This document shows positions 14,727-23,134 of a DNA stretch of 64,000 bases, one piece after another. The stretch lies in assembly GCA_963734275.1 (NCBI GenBank), contig CAVTGO010000007.1:62001-126000 (forward strand). The letters are read 5' to 3'. Position numbers and translations under genes: made by a program. The notes under the pieces were generated by a model. The model saw only the letters and a list, made by a program, of their open reading frames with translations. It had not been told where the DNA came from and did not search any database. Source of the stretch: CAVTGO01 sp963734275. GTDB taxonomy: Bacteria > Actinomycetota > UBA4738 > HRBIN12. Every line of letters begins with the position of its first letter. The first letter of the stretch is position 1.

Positions 14727-15205
14727 TGGAGATCGTGATCCGCGCGGCGGTGATCTTCCTCTTCCTCTGGGGCCTGACCCGTGTGATGGGGAAGAAGGAG
14801 CTGGCGGAGATGTCCGCCTTCGAGCTGATCCTGATGGTCGTGATCGGCGACCTCGTGCAGCAGGGTGTGACGCAGGAGGATATGTCGATCACCGGAGCGA
14901 TCCTCGCCGTCGGGACGATCGCACTCCTGGTGCTCTGCTTCTCGTACCTGGGTTTCCGCTGGAAGCGTGCACGCGACGTGATCGAGGGCGTGCCGGCCAT
15001 CGTCGTCCGCGACGGCGCCGTGCTGCCCGACGTGTTGCGGATCGAGCGCCTGACCGAGGAGGAGGTGCGCGAGGCCGCGCGCGAGCAGGGGATCGCGTCC
15101 GTCGACCGGATCGCGGTCGGCGTGCTCGAGCCGGATGGGAAGTTCTCGTTCATCCGAACGGACGAGGTGCGTCCGATCGTCGTCGACGAAAGGAGCCATC
15201 GATGA
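14726..15205 (+). CDS. DUF421 (YetF-type) membrane protein
   Basis: 159 residues. Three membrane helices (AAVIFLFLWGLTRVMG, FELILMVVIGDLVQQGV, ILAVGTIALLVLCFSYLGF) are followed by a cytoplasmic domain with VIEGVPAIVVRDGAVLPDVLRIERLTEEEVREAAREQGIASV, the standard DUF421 order. The TGATG start overlaps the preceding stop; its own stop overlaps the Pro-rich gene by ATGA. The family is often in general-stress regulons (yetF, ydfS in Bacillus); function unproven. Confidence 0.9.
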   Translation: MEIVIRAAVIFLFLWGLTRVMGKKELAEMSAFELILMVVIGDLVQQGVTQEDMSITGAILAVGTIALLVLCFSYLGFRWKRARDVIEGVPAIVVRDGAVLPDVLRIERLTEEEVREAAREQGIASVDRIAVGVLEPDGKFSFIRTDEVRPIVVDERSHR

Positions 15206-15357
15206 GAGACGAACGACCCGCGCCGGAGCCGCATCCCGAGCCCCACCCGGAGCCGCCGGCACCGAACCCGCAGCCCCTGCCGGATCCGAACCCGGGCCCG
15301 CCGGAGCCGGCCCCGCCGAGCCCGCCGCCGGACTCGGAACCGCCGATCCGCGCCTAA
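15202..15357 (+). CDS. 51-residue Pro/Glu repeat protein
   Basis: Starts with an ATGA overlap on the DUF421 stop. After MRDERPAPEPHPEPHPEPP the chain is almost only P, E, N, D, A and G (PEPxPEP, PNPxP, PPEPAPPSPP), roughly half proline. No signal peptide. Such X-Pro chains form stiff extended rods. The overlap and clean stop argue that it is translated; its extreme composition means it could be an over-read of a low-complexity intergenic stretch. It overlaps the isocitrate lyase stop on the other strand by 4 bases. Confidence 0.5.
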   Translation: MRDERPAPEPHPEPHPEPPAPNPQPLPDPNPGPPEPAPPSPPPDSEPPIRA

Positions 15358-16721
15358 TCCATCGCTGGCTCGGAGCGGGGCTCCGTTGCCGGACGGCGCT
15401 CGCCGTTCTGGGAAGCAGCCGGGTCCTGGAACTGCGCCTCCTCGGTGGAGCCGGTCAGCGCCAGCGTCGAAACCCGGCCGCCCGACACGATCGTCGAGAC
15501 CCGGTCGAAGTACCCGGTGCCGACCTCGGCCTGGTGCCGGGTCGCGGTGTACCCGAGCGCCTCGAGTTCGAACTCGCGCTCCTGGAGCCGGACGTAGGCG
15601 GTCATGCCCTCGTCCGCGTATCCCTTCGCGAGGTCGAACATCGACGCGTTCAGCGCATGGAACCCGGCGAGCGTGACGAACTGGAACCGGTACCCCATCG
15701 AGCCGAGCTCGCGCTGGAAGCGCGCGATCTGGTCGTCGTCAAGGTGCTTGCGCCAGTTGAAGCTCGGCGAGCAGTTGTAGGCGAGGAGCTTGTCGGGGAA
15801 GCGCGCTCGGATCGCCTCGGCGAAGACCCGAGCCTCGTCGAGGTCCGGGGTCGAGGTCTCGCACCAGAGGACGTCGGCGAATGGGGCGTAGGCCAGTCCA
15901 CGCGCGATCGCGGCTTCGATCCCGTTTCGGATCGTGAAGAACCCCTCGGGGGTCCGCTCACCGGTGACGAAGGCACGGTCGTGCTCGTCCACGTCGGACA
16001 GCAGCAGCGTCGCGCCGAGCGCGTCCGTTCGAGCGACCAGGACCGTCGGAACGCCGAGCACGTCGGACGCGAGCCGCGCGGCGGTGAGCGTCCGCGCGAA
16101 CTGCGACGTCGGAACGAGCACCTTGCCGCCGAGATGGCCGCATTTCTTCTCGGACGCGAGCTGGTCCTCGAAGTGCACCCCCGAGGCGCCGGCCTCGATC
16201 ATGGACTTCATGAGCTCGAACGCGTTGAGCGTGCCGCCGAAGCCCGCCTCCGCGTCGGCGAGGATCGGGGCCATCCAGTACGTGCCGGTCGTGCCCTCCG
16301 ACCACGCGATCTGGTCGGCGCGCTGCAGCGCGTTGTTGATACGCCGGACGACGGCCGGCACGCTGTTGGCCGGGTAGAGCGACTGGTCGGGATAGGTGTG
16401 GCCGGACAGGTTCGCGTCCGCCGCCACCTGCCAGCCCGAGAGGTAGATCGCGTTCAGGCCCGCCTTGACCATCTCGACGGCCTGCCCGCCCGTGAGCGCG
16501 CCGAGGGCCGCCACGTAGTCGCGGCTCGTCAGCAGGTTCCACAGCCGCTCCGAGCCGAGGCGCGCCAGCGTGTGCTCGACCGCAACCGAGCCCCGGAGCC
16601 TGATCACGTCCTCGGCCGAGTAGGTGCGCTCGACGTCCTTCCAGCGCGGGCTCGTGCTCCAGTGGGTGGCGAGGTTCTCCGCCTCCCGGCGGATCCGCTC
16701 CTCGTGCGTGAGATCGATCAT
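15354..16721 (-). CDS. aceA: Isocitrate lyase
   Basis: Splits isocitrate into succinate and glyoxylate, the first step of the glyoxylate shunt. 455 residues, close to the usual bacterial length. The catalytic box SEKKCGHLGGKVLVPTSQF is intact with the active-site Cys. Other family blocks are ALTGGQAVEMVKAGLNAIYLSGWQVAAD, PDQSLYPANSVP, DAEAGFGG and YNCSPSFNW. ATG 16721 has GAGGAGCAG upstream and begins MIDLTHEERIRREAE; the longer in-frame start lies in the leader. No malate synthase is in the window. Own promoter and operator upstream. Confidence 0.97.
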   Translation of the reverse strand: MIDLTHEERIRREAENLATHWSTSPRWKDVERTYSAEDVIRLRGSVAVEHTLARLGSERLWNLLTSRDYVAALGALTGGQAVEMVKAGLNAIYLSGWQVAADANLSGHTYPDQSLYPANSVPAVVRRINNALQRADQIAWSEGTTGTYWMAPILADAEAGFGGTLNAFELMKSMIEAGASGVHFEDQLASEKKCGHLGGKVLVPTSQFARTLTAARLASDVLGVPTVLVARTDALGATLLLSDVDEHDRAFVTGERTPEGFFTIRNGIEAAIARGLAYAPFADVLWCETSTPDLDEARVFAEAIRARFPDKLLAYNCSPSFNWRKHLDDDQIARFQRELGSMGYRFQFVTLAGFHALNASMFDLAKGYADEGMTAYVRLQEREFELEALGYTATRHQAEVGTGYFDRVSTIVSGGRVSTLALTGSTEEAQFQDPAASQNGERRPATEPRSEPAMD

Positions 16722-16763
16722 CAGCTCTGCTCCTCGGGTACCGATGCGGTGGAGGGAAACGAA

Positions 16764-16787
16764 CGACCCTCGCGTCGGCGAGGGTCG
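16764..16787 (-). promoter_or_regulatory. Hairpin in the aceA leader (terminator or attenuator)
   Basis: A perfect 10-base stem CGACCCTCGC / GCGAGGGTCG with a 4-base loop. On the aceA transcript it is followed by TTCGTTT. It lies in the aceA 5' leader, 43 bases before the start, and is also a clear hairpin downstream of hisG. It may end read-through from the his operon, or attenuate aceA. Confidence 0.5.
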
Positions 16788-16861
16788 ATGGGGCGCGCTC
16801 ACGGCCGGCCGGGCCGGCTCGGCGCGCCTAGGGACCGGCTACGTGGAAGCTCGCTGCGAAA

Positions 16862-16917
16862 TTGAACGGCCGGTCAAACACGGCCCTAGTGTGCCCGAGC
16901 CGCAACCGCCCTGTCAA
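16862..16917 (-). promoter_or_regulatory. aceA promoter with palindromic operator
   Basis: Minus strand: a perfect TTGACA (16912-16917), 18-base spacer, CACACT (16888-16893). Just downstream of the predicted start point is TTGAACGGCCGGTCAA (16862-16877), symmetric at 14 of 16 positions. An operator at about +5 to +20 suggests repression by a local regulator (IclR, GntR or TetR type; family not determinable). No regulator gene is adjacent. Confidence 0.6.
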
Positions 16918-16946
16918 GACGCGTCGGAATCGCCGAAGACCGCAGG

Positions 16947-17822
16947 TCAGGGCACGATCTTGGAGATCGGGAGCTCGAGGATGTCGGTGGCCCCTCGGGA
17001 CTTGAGCAGGGGGATGAGGCGGTTGACGTGGTCCTTCTCGGCGACGGTCTCGATCGCGAAGCCGCCCTCCTGGAGCTTCGACACGGTCGGGGACTTCATG
17101 GCAGGCACGACCTCGAGCACCGCCGCGAGGTCCGCTTCGGCCACGTTGAGCTTGATCAGGACCCGGCCCTCGGCCCGCAGCGCCCCGAGCAAGAGCGTCG
17201 TCACGTCGTCCATCGCCTGGCGCTTCTCGGCGTCGGCCGCCGCCTCCCGGTTGGCGACGAGCACAGGCTCAGAGGTCATCAGCGTCTCGATGACCTTCAT
17301 CCCGTGGGCGCGCAGCGTGCTCCCCGTCTCGGTGATGTCGACGATCGCGTCCACGATCTCTGGGACCTTGGCCTCGGTGGCGCCGAATGACCACACGACG
17401 TGGACGTCGATCCCGAGGTCCTGGAAGTAGCGCCGCGTGAGGGACTCGAACTCGGTGGAGATCCGGGACCCCGCGGGCATCTCCCGTGCCGAGGTCGCCG
17501 GGTGGTCGGCCGGGACGGCCAGCACCACGGTCGTCCCGTGGCCGGTGCCGCTCCTCGCGTACGAGAGCGACGTCAGCACCTCGACATCGGCCGCCGTCTC
17601 GGCGATCCAGTCCTGGCCCGTGATGCCGAGATCGAACAGCCCGTCCTGCACGTAGAGCGGGATCTCCTGCGGGCGCAGCAGCGAGACGCGTTCGATCCGC
17701 TCGTCGTCGATCGTCCCGTGATAGTCGCGGTCCGATCCCCGGCGAACGCGGAGGTCGGCCTCCTCGAACAGCCGCAGGGTCTGCAGTTCGAGCGAGCCCT
17801 TGGGAAGCACGAGCTTGAGCAT
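16947..17822 (-). CDS. hisG: ATP phosphoribosyltransferase, long form
   Basis: First step of histidine synthesis (ATP + PRPP). 291 residues, the long HisG class with a C-terminal regulatory ACT-like domain, so no HisZ partner is needed. Visible: LVLPKGSLELQTLRLFEEADL, LFDLGITGQDWI, EFESLTRRYF, the PRPP loop region PEIVDAIVDITETGSTLRAHGMKVIE, and the C-terminal VVPAMKSPTVSKLQEGGFAIETV typical of the His-binding domain. It is the last gene of the operon and starts right after the hisI stop. HisG is commonly near the front or separate, so this order is somewhat unusual. Confidence 0.96.
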   Translation of the reverse strand: MLKLVLPKGSLELQTLRLFEEADLRVRRGSDRDYHGTIDDERIERVSLLRPQEIPLYVQDGLFDLGITGQDWIAETAADVEVLTSLSYARSGTGHGTTVVLAVPADHPATSAREMPAGSRISTEFESLTRRYFQDLGIDVHVVWSFGATEAKVPEIVDAIVDITETGSTLRAHGMKVIETLMTSEPVLVANREAAADAEKRQAMDDVTTLLLGALRAEGRVLIKLNVAEADLAAVLEVVPAMKSPTVSKLQEGGFAIETVAEKDHVNRLIPLLKSRGATDILELPISKIVP

Positions 17823-18149
17823 CTAGATCCTCCGGTGGAAGCAGGTCCGTTCGCCCGTGTGGCACGCCGCGCCCACCTGGTGGACGCGGACCAGGAGGAC
17901 GTCGCCGTCGCAATCGACGCGCACCTCCTCAACGTGCTGGACGTGACCGCTGGTGTCCCCTTTGCGCCACAGCTCCCGACGCGAGCGGCTCCAGAACACG
18001 GTTCGCCCCTCCTCGAGCGTGCGCTCCAGCGCGTCGCGGTTCATCCACGCCATCATCAGCACGTCGCCGTTCTCGACGTCCTGGACGATCGCTGGGATCA
18101 GCCCTCGTTCGTCGAACGCCAGCTCGTCGGTCGACACGCGCTCCATCAT
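17823..18149 (-). CDS. hisI: Phosphoribosyl-AMP cyclohydrolase
   Basis: Opens the adenine ring of PR-AMP (third step). 108 residues, the stand-alone cyclohydrolase form without the HisE domain. Metal and substrate motifs are present: VLMMAWMNRDAL, TVFWSRSRRELWRKGDTSG, VRVDCDGDVLLV (Asp-Cys-Asp metal site) and GAACHTGERTCFHR (Cys ligands). It overlaps hisF by 4 bases and abuts hisG. The HisE pyrophosphatase needed for the second step is not in the window. Confidence 0.96.
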   Translation of the reverse strand: MMERVSTDELAFDERGLIPAIVQDVENGDVLMMAWMNRDALERTLEEGRTVFWSRSRRELWRKGDTSGHVQHVEEVRVDCDGDVLLVRVHQVGAACHTGERTCFHRRI

Positions 18150-18910
18150 GCCGCCCTCACCGGGATCCCCCGGCCGGCGAGGTACGCCTTAACGTCGCGG
18201 ATCGTGAGCTCCTCGAAGTGGAAGCGCGAGGCGGCGAGCACCGCGTCGGCGCGTCCGTCGGTCAGTGCCTCGGCGAAGTGCTCCACGCGCCCCGCTCCGC
18301 CACTCGCCACGACGGGCACGCTCACCGCATCGCTCACGGCCCGGAGCAGCTGGAGGTCGTAGCCATCGCCGGTGCCGTCGCGATCCATCGAGGTGAGCAG
18401 CACCTCCCCCGCGCCGTGCTTCGCGGTGGCCTCCGCCGCCCACGCCACGGCGTCGCCCCCCGTGGCGGTGCGACCCGCGTCCACGAAGACCTCCCAGCCT
18501 TCGCCGTTCCGCTTGGCGTCGATCGCGATCACCATGCACTGCGTGCCGAACCGATCCGCGCACCGCCCGAGGAGCTCCGGCTCGCGTACGGCGGCGCTGT
18601 TCACGGCCACCTTGTCCGCACCGGCGCGCAGCAGGTCCCGCACGTCGTCCTCGGCGCGCACGCCGCCGCCGACGGTGAGTGGGATGAACACCTGATCGGC
18701 GGTACGGCCGATCACGTCCAGCGTGGCCCGCCGGTCCTCGAGCGTCGCCGTGATGTCCAGGAAGACCAGCTCGTCGGCCCCCTCGGCGTCGTAGCGCGCG
18801 GCCAGCTCGACGGGGTCGCCGGCGTCCACGAGCTCCACGAACCGCGTCCCCTTCACGACCCGGCCCGCGTCGACGTCCAGGCACGGCATCAGGCGCTTCG
18901 CGAGGGTCAT
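18146..18910 (-). CDS. hisF: Imidazole glycerol phosphate synthase cyclase subunit
   Basis: 254 residues, start MTLAKRLMPCLDVDAGRVVKG at 18910, where catalytic Asp11 sits in CLDVD. The second catalytic Asp is in LLTSMDRDGTGDGYD. Phosphate loops VGGGVR and ASGGAG complete the TIM barrel. Accepts ammonia from HisH, encoded two genes upstream, to form IGP and AICAR. Overlaps hisA by ATGA and hisI by 4 bases. Confidence 0.97.
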   Translation of the reverse strand: MTLAKRLMPCLDVDAGRVVKGTRFVELVDAGDPVELAARYDAEGADELVFLDITATLEDRRATLDVIGRTADQVFIPLTVGGGVRAEDDVRDLLRAGADKVAVNSAAVREPELLGRCADRFGTQCMVIAIDAKRNGEGWEVFVDAGRTATGGDAVAWAAEATAKHGAGEVLLTSMDRDGTGDGYDLQLLRAVSDAVSVPVVASGGAGRVEHFAEALTDGRADAVLAASRFHFEELTIRDVKAYLAGRGIPVRAA

Positions 18911-19608
18911 CCGCGCACCACCTCCTGCATGCGCAACGTGCCCGAGTACATCGCCTTGCCGACCACGCACGCCTCGAGGCCAAGATCCCGGAGCGCCCAC
19001 ACGTCGTCGGCGACGCGGACGCCTCCGCTCGCGATCACGGGACGGCCCGTGAGCTCGATCGTCCGCTCGTACAACGGCAGGTCCGGACCGTCCATCGTCC
19101 CGTCGCGCTCGATCGAGGTGACGAGGAACCTCGGCGCGCCCGCCTGGTCGAGCTCGGCCACGGCGTCCTCGAGCCGCGGCCCCTCCTCCTGCCAGCCGTG
19201 CGTCATGACGCGGCCGTCCTTCACGTCCAATGCCACGACCACCCCGTCGCCGAACGCGCCCACGTTCTCCGCGACGAAGCCGGGATCGAACGCCGCGGCC
19301 GTGCCCAGGATCGCTCGCGCCGCGCCGTCCTCGAGGGCCTCCTCGATCGCCCGCGCGGTCCGGAGGCCGCCGCCGAGCTGAACGGGGATCGCGACGTGCC
19401 GGCAGATCTCGCGGACGACCTCGCGGTTGGAGCCCTCGCCCTTGGCCGCGTCGAGGTCCACGACGTGGAGGCGTCGCGCGCCATCGGCCTCGAACCGGCG
19501 CGCCACCTCCACCGGGTCGTCGTCGTAGGTTGTCTCGGCCTCGAAGTCGCCGCGGAACAGGCGGACGCAGCGGCCGCCACGGAGATCGATCGCGGGGATC
19601 ACGATCAC
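18907..19608 (-). CDS. hisA: ProFAR isomerase (HisA)
   Basis: 233 residues from a GTG at 19608 that overlaps the hisH stop (GTGA). Starts VIVIPAIDLRGGRCVRLFRG with the catalytic Asp in AIDL; the second Asp is in VTSIERDGTMDGPDL. Phosphate sites LGGGLR and ASGGVR are present. Actinomycetes often have the dual PriA enzyme that also serves TrpF. Nothing here settles whether this is HisA or PriA. Confidence 0.95.
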   Translation of the reverse strand: MIVIPAIDLRGGRCVRLFRGDFEAETTYDDDPVEVARRFEADGARRLHVVDLDAAKGEGSNREVVREICRHVAIPVQLGGGLRTARAIEEALEDGAARAILGTAAAFDPGFVAENVGAFGDGVVVALDVKDGRVMTHGWQEEGPRLEDAVAELDQAGAPRFLVTSIERDGTMDGPDLPLYERTIELTGRPVIASGGVRVADDVWALRDLGLEACVVGKAMYSGTLRMQEVVRG

Positions 19609-20213
19609 GCCGCGGCCTCCAGCACGAAGGCCTCGTACAGCATCAATCCCGCCTCGCCGGACTTCTCCGGGTGGAACTGCGTGGCGAACACGTTGCCGCT
19701 CGCGACGGCCGCGGCGAACGGTCGGCCGTGCTCGGTCTCGCCGACGGCCGCTCCGTTCGGGTCGGGAGCGAACGAGTGCACGAAGTAGAAGAGGGCGTCC
19801 GCGGGCACGTCGCGGAGGAACGGGTGCCGGCCGGTCCACGAGACGGCGTTCCATCCCATGTGCGGGATCTTCACGCCCGCGCCCGCCGGGAGCAGGCGCG
19901 AGATGCCGGGGAACAGGCCGAGCCCTTCCGCCGGGTCTTCCTCACTGCCCTCGAACAGGACCTGCATCCCGACGCACACGCCGAACGTCGGCCGCCCGCT
20001 GGCCGCGAACCCCGTGACGACCTCGTCGAGGCCCCGCTCGCGGAGGTTCCGCATGCAGGCGCCGAAGTGGCCGACGCCCGGCACGACGAGTCCTTCGGCG
20101 CCGAGCGCCACCGCGGCGTCGCCGGTGACCTCGGGCTTGCCACCGACGTGCTCGATCGCCCTGGCGACGCTCCGCAGGTTGCCCATGCCGTAGTCGAGGA
20201 CCGCGATCGTCAC
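19605..20213 (-). CDS. hisH: Imidazole glycerol phosphate synthase glutaminase subunit
   Basis: 202 residues, class I glutamine amidotransferase. Nucleophile elbow VGMQ is preceded by TFGVCVGMQVLFEGSEE (Cys nucleophile). The oxyanion region is PGVGHFGACM, and catalytic His/Glu are in ATQFHPEKSGEAG. Supplies ammonia to HisF. One base separates it from hisB. Confidence 0.97.
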   Translation of the reverse strand: MTIAVLDYGMGNLRSVARAIEHVGGKPEVTGDAAVALGAEGLVVPGVGHFGACMRNLRERGLDEVVTGFAASGRPTFGVCVGMQVLFEGSEEDPAEGLGLFPGISRLLPAGAGVKIPHMGWNAVSWTGRHPFLRDVPADALFYFVHSFAPDPNGAAVGETEHGRPFAAAVASGNVFATQFHPEKSGEAGLMLYEAFVLEAAA

Positions 20214-20214
20214 C

Positions 20215-20796
20215 TCAGAGCGTCCCCTTCGTGCTCGGCACGCCGCCGCCCACCACGCGAACGGCGTCCTGGAGGCACTTCGCGAGCGCTTTGAACTCGG
20301 CCTCGACGACGTGGTGCGGGGACCGCCCCGCGACCAGGCGGACGTGAAGCGTCATCTCGGCCGCCGTCGCGAGCGCACGGACGAAGTCCTCGGTGAGGCC
20401 GGTGTCGTACGTGCCGATCGTTTCGGCCGGCACGTCGACCTCGTGCACGACGAACGCGCGCCCAGACAGGTCCAGCGCGACCTCCACCGCGGCCTCGTCG
20501 AGCGGCACCGTGATCGAGGCGAACCGCCGGATCCCCGCCTTGTCACCGAGCGCCTCACTCAGCGCCTGGCCGAGCGCGAGCCCCACATCCTCGACCGTGT
20601 GGTGGCCGTCCACGTCGAGATCGCCCTCGGCCGTGACCGAGAGGTCGAAGCCCGCGTGGGTCCCGAGCTGCTGCAGCATGTGGTCGAAGAACGGCAGGCC
20701 GGTGGTCGCCGACGACGTCCCGGATCCGTCGAGCTCCAGCTCGACGCGGACGGCCGTCTCGTTCGTGCTGCGCTCAACGGTGGACGTGCGGCTCAT
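20215..20796 (-). CDS. hisB: Imidazoleglycerol-phosphate dehydratase
   Basis: 193 residues, the stand-alone dehydratase without a HolPase domain. The Mn-binding His/Glu motifs are present twice as expected for the internal duplication: FFDHMLQQLGTHAGFDL with GDLDVDGHHTVEDVGLALG, and later SPHHVVEAEFKALAKCL. Overlaps hisC by 4 bases (ATGA). The histidinol-phosphate phosphatase must be encoded elsewhere. Confidence 0.97.
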   Translation of the reverse strand: MSRTSTVERSTNETAVRVELELDGSGTSSATTGLPFFDHMLQQLGTHAGFDLSVTAEGDLDVDGHHTVEDVGLALGQALSEALGDKAGIRRFASITVPLDEAAVEVALDLSGRAFVVHEVDVPAETIGTYDTGLTEDFVRALATAAEMTLHVRLVAGRSPHHVVEAEFKALAKCLQDAVRVVGGGVPSTKGTL

Positions 20797-21839
20797 GCGA
20801 GGACCTCCTCGAGGGCTGAGAGGAACAGGCCGACCTCCTCGGGCGTGCCTGCCGTGACGCGCAGGCATCCCGGGACCAGGTTCGTGAAGTCCCGGACGAG
20901 CACGCCGCGATCGAGCAGGCTGCCCCACACCACGCCGGCGTCGCCGGGCGGCCGGAAGAGGACGAAGTTGGCGTCGGAGCGGAAGGCCTCGACGCCGAGC
21001 GCGGTGAGCGCGCCGAGGATCCGGTCGCGCTCGGCTCGAACCCCATCCAGGATCGCGAGGGCCTCGTCCCGGTGGTCCAGCGCGACGAGCCCCGCCGCCT
21101 GTGCGAGCGCGCTCAGGTGGTACGGCAGCCGCACGCGACGGAGGTCCTCGACGACGGCCGGCGCCGCCAGGCAGTACCCGAGCCTCGCGCCCGCGAGCGC
21201 GAACGCCTTCGAGAAGGTCCGGACGACGACGACGTTCGGGTTCGCGGAGACCAGACCCGCGGCCGAGGCGCCCCCGAACTCCACGTACGCCTCGTCCACG
21301 ATCACGAGCGCCCTCGTGTTCCCCGCGAGCTCGGCCACGACCTCGAGAGGCTGCGCGTTGCCGGTCGGGTTGTTCGGCGAGCAGACGAACACGACCTGGG
21401 GGTCTCCGGCGAGCGCTCCCGTCACGTCGTCGGACCCGATGGTCCACGGCTCGTCGAGGCGTATCGAAACGACCTCGGTGTTCGTCACCCAGCCGAGACG
21501 CGAGTGGAGCGAGTACGTCGGCTCGAACGTCACCGCGCGCCTCGCCGGTCCCCCGTACGCCTGGAGCAGCTGCTGGATCACCTCGTTCGAGCCGTTCGCG
21601 CACCACGTGCCCTCGGGCGTGTGCCCGTGCATCCCCGCGAGGCGTGCGCGGAGCTCGTCCGCCTCGCGCGGCGGGTAGCGGTTGAGTGACAGCGCGGCCA
21701 CCTCGCGCGCGAGGTCCTCGCGGAAGCCCTCGGGCAGCGGGTACGGGCATTCATTCGTGTTCAGCCGGGCGCGCACGTCGAGCTGCGGGGCCGCGTACGG
21801 CTCGACCTCGCGGAGGCCGGGGCGAGGGAGCGCGCTCAC
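20793..21839 (-). CDS. hisC: Histidinol-phosphate aminotransferase
   Basis: 348 residues from a GTG at 21839 overlapping the hisD stop. Fold-type I PLP enzyme. Seen are the substrate arm LNTNECPYPLP, GSNEVIQQLL, VCSPNNPTGN, VIVDEAYVEFG (PLP Asp and Tyr) and the Schiff-base Lys in RTFSKAFALAGARLGY. The C-terminal Arg binding the substrate carboxylate lies in GCLRVTAGTPEE. Confidence 0.96.
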   Translation of the reverse strand: MSALPRPGLREVEPYAAPQLDVRARLNTNECPYPLPEGFREDLAREVAALSLNRYPPREADELRARLAGMHGHTPEGTWCANGSNEVIQQLLQAYGGPARRAVTFEPTYSLHSRLGWVTNTEVVSIRLDEPWTIGSDDVTGALAGDPQVVFVCSPNNPTGNAQPLEVVAELAGNTRALVIVDEAYVEFGGASAAGLVSANPNVVVVRTFSKAFALAGARLGYCLAAPAVVEDLRRVRLPYHLSALAQAAGLVALDHRDEALAILDGVRAERDRILGALTALGVEAFRSDANFVLFRPPGDAGVVWGSLLDRGVLVRDFTNLVPGCLRVTAGTPEEVGLFLSALEEVLA

Positions 21840-23134
21840 GAGCCCGGCTCCTCGCGCCGGCGATCCTCGGCGCGGATCTCGACCGCGCGGGCATGGCCGG
21901 CGAGGCCCTCGGCGCGCGCGATCTGGGAGACCTCGGGTGCGAGACGGCGCGCGGCGCCGTCGTCGAGCTCGACCACGCTGGAGATCGTCACGAAGTCGGA
22001 TGCGCGCAGCCCGCTGGAGAACCGTGCGGTCCCGCCGGTCGGCAGGACGTGATTGGACGCGACGCCGTAGTCGCCGAACGGCACCGCGGTGAAGCCACCG
22101 ACGAAGATTGCTCCCGCGTTCCTCACACCCGTCGCGAACGGTCCGACCGACGTGAGCGCGAGCTGGAGGTGCTCGGGGGCGAGGTCGTTCACGACGTCGA
22201 GCGCCTGGTCCCAGCCGCCGACCAGCACGGCGCGCGCGTTCCCGAGCGCGGCTTCCACGATCTCGCGTCGTGCGGCCCGGGCCACCGCCGCCTCGAGCGC
22301 GCGCTGCACGCGCTCGACCAGCGTGGGGTCGGTGGCGACGAACGTGGTGAGCGCATCGGGGTCGTGCTCGGCCTGGGCGACGAGATCGGCGGCCAGCCAT
22401 TCGGGGTCGGCATCGTCCCCGGCGACCAGGACCAGCTCCGTCGGTCCGGCGAGGCCGTCGATGCCGACGACCCCGTTCAGCTGGCGCTTCGCCTCCGTGA
22501 CGAACGCGTTGCCCGGTCCGACCACCTTGTCCACGGCGGGCACGGCGTCCGTCCCATACGCGAGCGCCGCCACCGCCTGGGCGCCCCCGCTCTTCACGAC
22601 GCGAGTGGCGCCCGAGCGCGCGGCCGCGTAGAGCACGGCCGGGTGGACCGACCCGTCCGCCGACGGCGGCGTGCACACCACGATCTCCTCCACGCCGGCC
22701 ACGAGTGCGGGCGTCACGGTCATCGCGACGGATGAGGGATACACGGCGCGCCCGCCCGGCACGTAGCAGCCCGCCGCGCGGAGCGGCCGGACGATCTCGC
22801 CGGAACGGATGCCGTCGCGCTCCTCGGCCCATTCCCGCGGGAGCTGACGCCGGTGCAGGTCCGAGATGCGATCGATCAAGCCGTCGATCGCCCGGCGGAG
22901 CTCGGCCGGCACGACGTCGAGCGCGGCCGCGAACTCATCGGGCGTCGCGACCAGTCCGCGATCGCGCAGGTCGGCGCCGTCGAACCGCAGCGCGAGGTCG
23001 ATGAGCGCCTCGTCGCCCTCGGCGCGAACGCGCGCGAGGATCCCGCGGACGGTGTCTGCGACGTGAGGGTCGATCTCGAGGCGTCGGGGCTCGAGCCGCT
23101 CCCTCCGTTCACGGAGGTCGAGGAGCTCGAGCAC
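21836..23134 (-). CDS. hisD: Histidinol dehydrogenase
   Basis: 432 residues; last two oxidations of histidine synthesis, zinc-dependent. Family signature runs from DGLAGPTELVLVAGDDADPEWLAADLVAQAEHDPDA, and APEHLQL holds the catalytic Glu-His pair. Zinc-site residues are in the AEHD box and the C-terminal G(V)ASNHVLPTGG. First his gene of the run hisD-C-B-H-A-F-I-G, all overlapping by 4 bases or nearly so, hence tightly cotranslated. The immediate upstream gene is a tiny membrane protein ending one base before its start. Confidence 0.96.
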   Translation of the reverse strand: MLELLDLRERRERLEPRRLEIDPHVADTVRGILARVRAEGDEALIDLALRFDGADLRDRGLVATPDEFAAALDVVPAELRRAIDGLIDRISDLHRRQLPREWAEERDGIRSGEIVRPLRAAGCYVPGGRAVYPSSVAMTVTPALVAGVEEIVVCTPPSADGSVHPAVLYAAARSGATRVVKSGGAQAVAALAYGTDAVPAVDKVVGPGNAFVTEAKRQLNGVVGIDGLAGPTELVLVAGDDADPEWLAADLVAQAEHDPDALTTFVATDPTLVERVQRALEAAVARAARREIVEAALGNARAVLVGGWDQALDVVNDLAPEHLQLALTSVGPFATGVRNAGAIFVGGFTAVPFGDYGVASNHVLPTGGTARFSSGLRASDFVTISSVVELDDGAARRLAPEVSQIARAEGLAGHARAVEIRAEDRRREEPGS

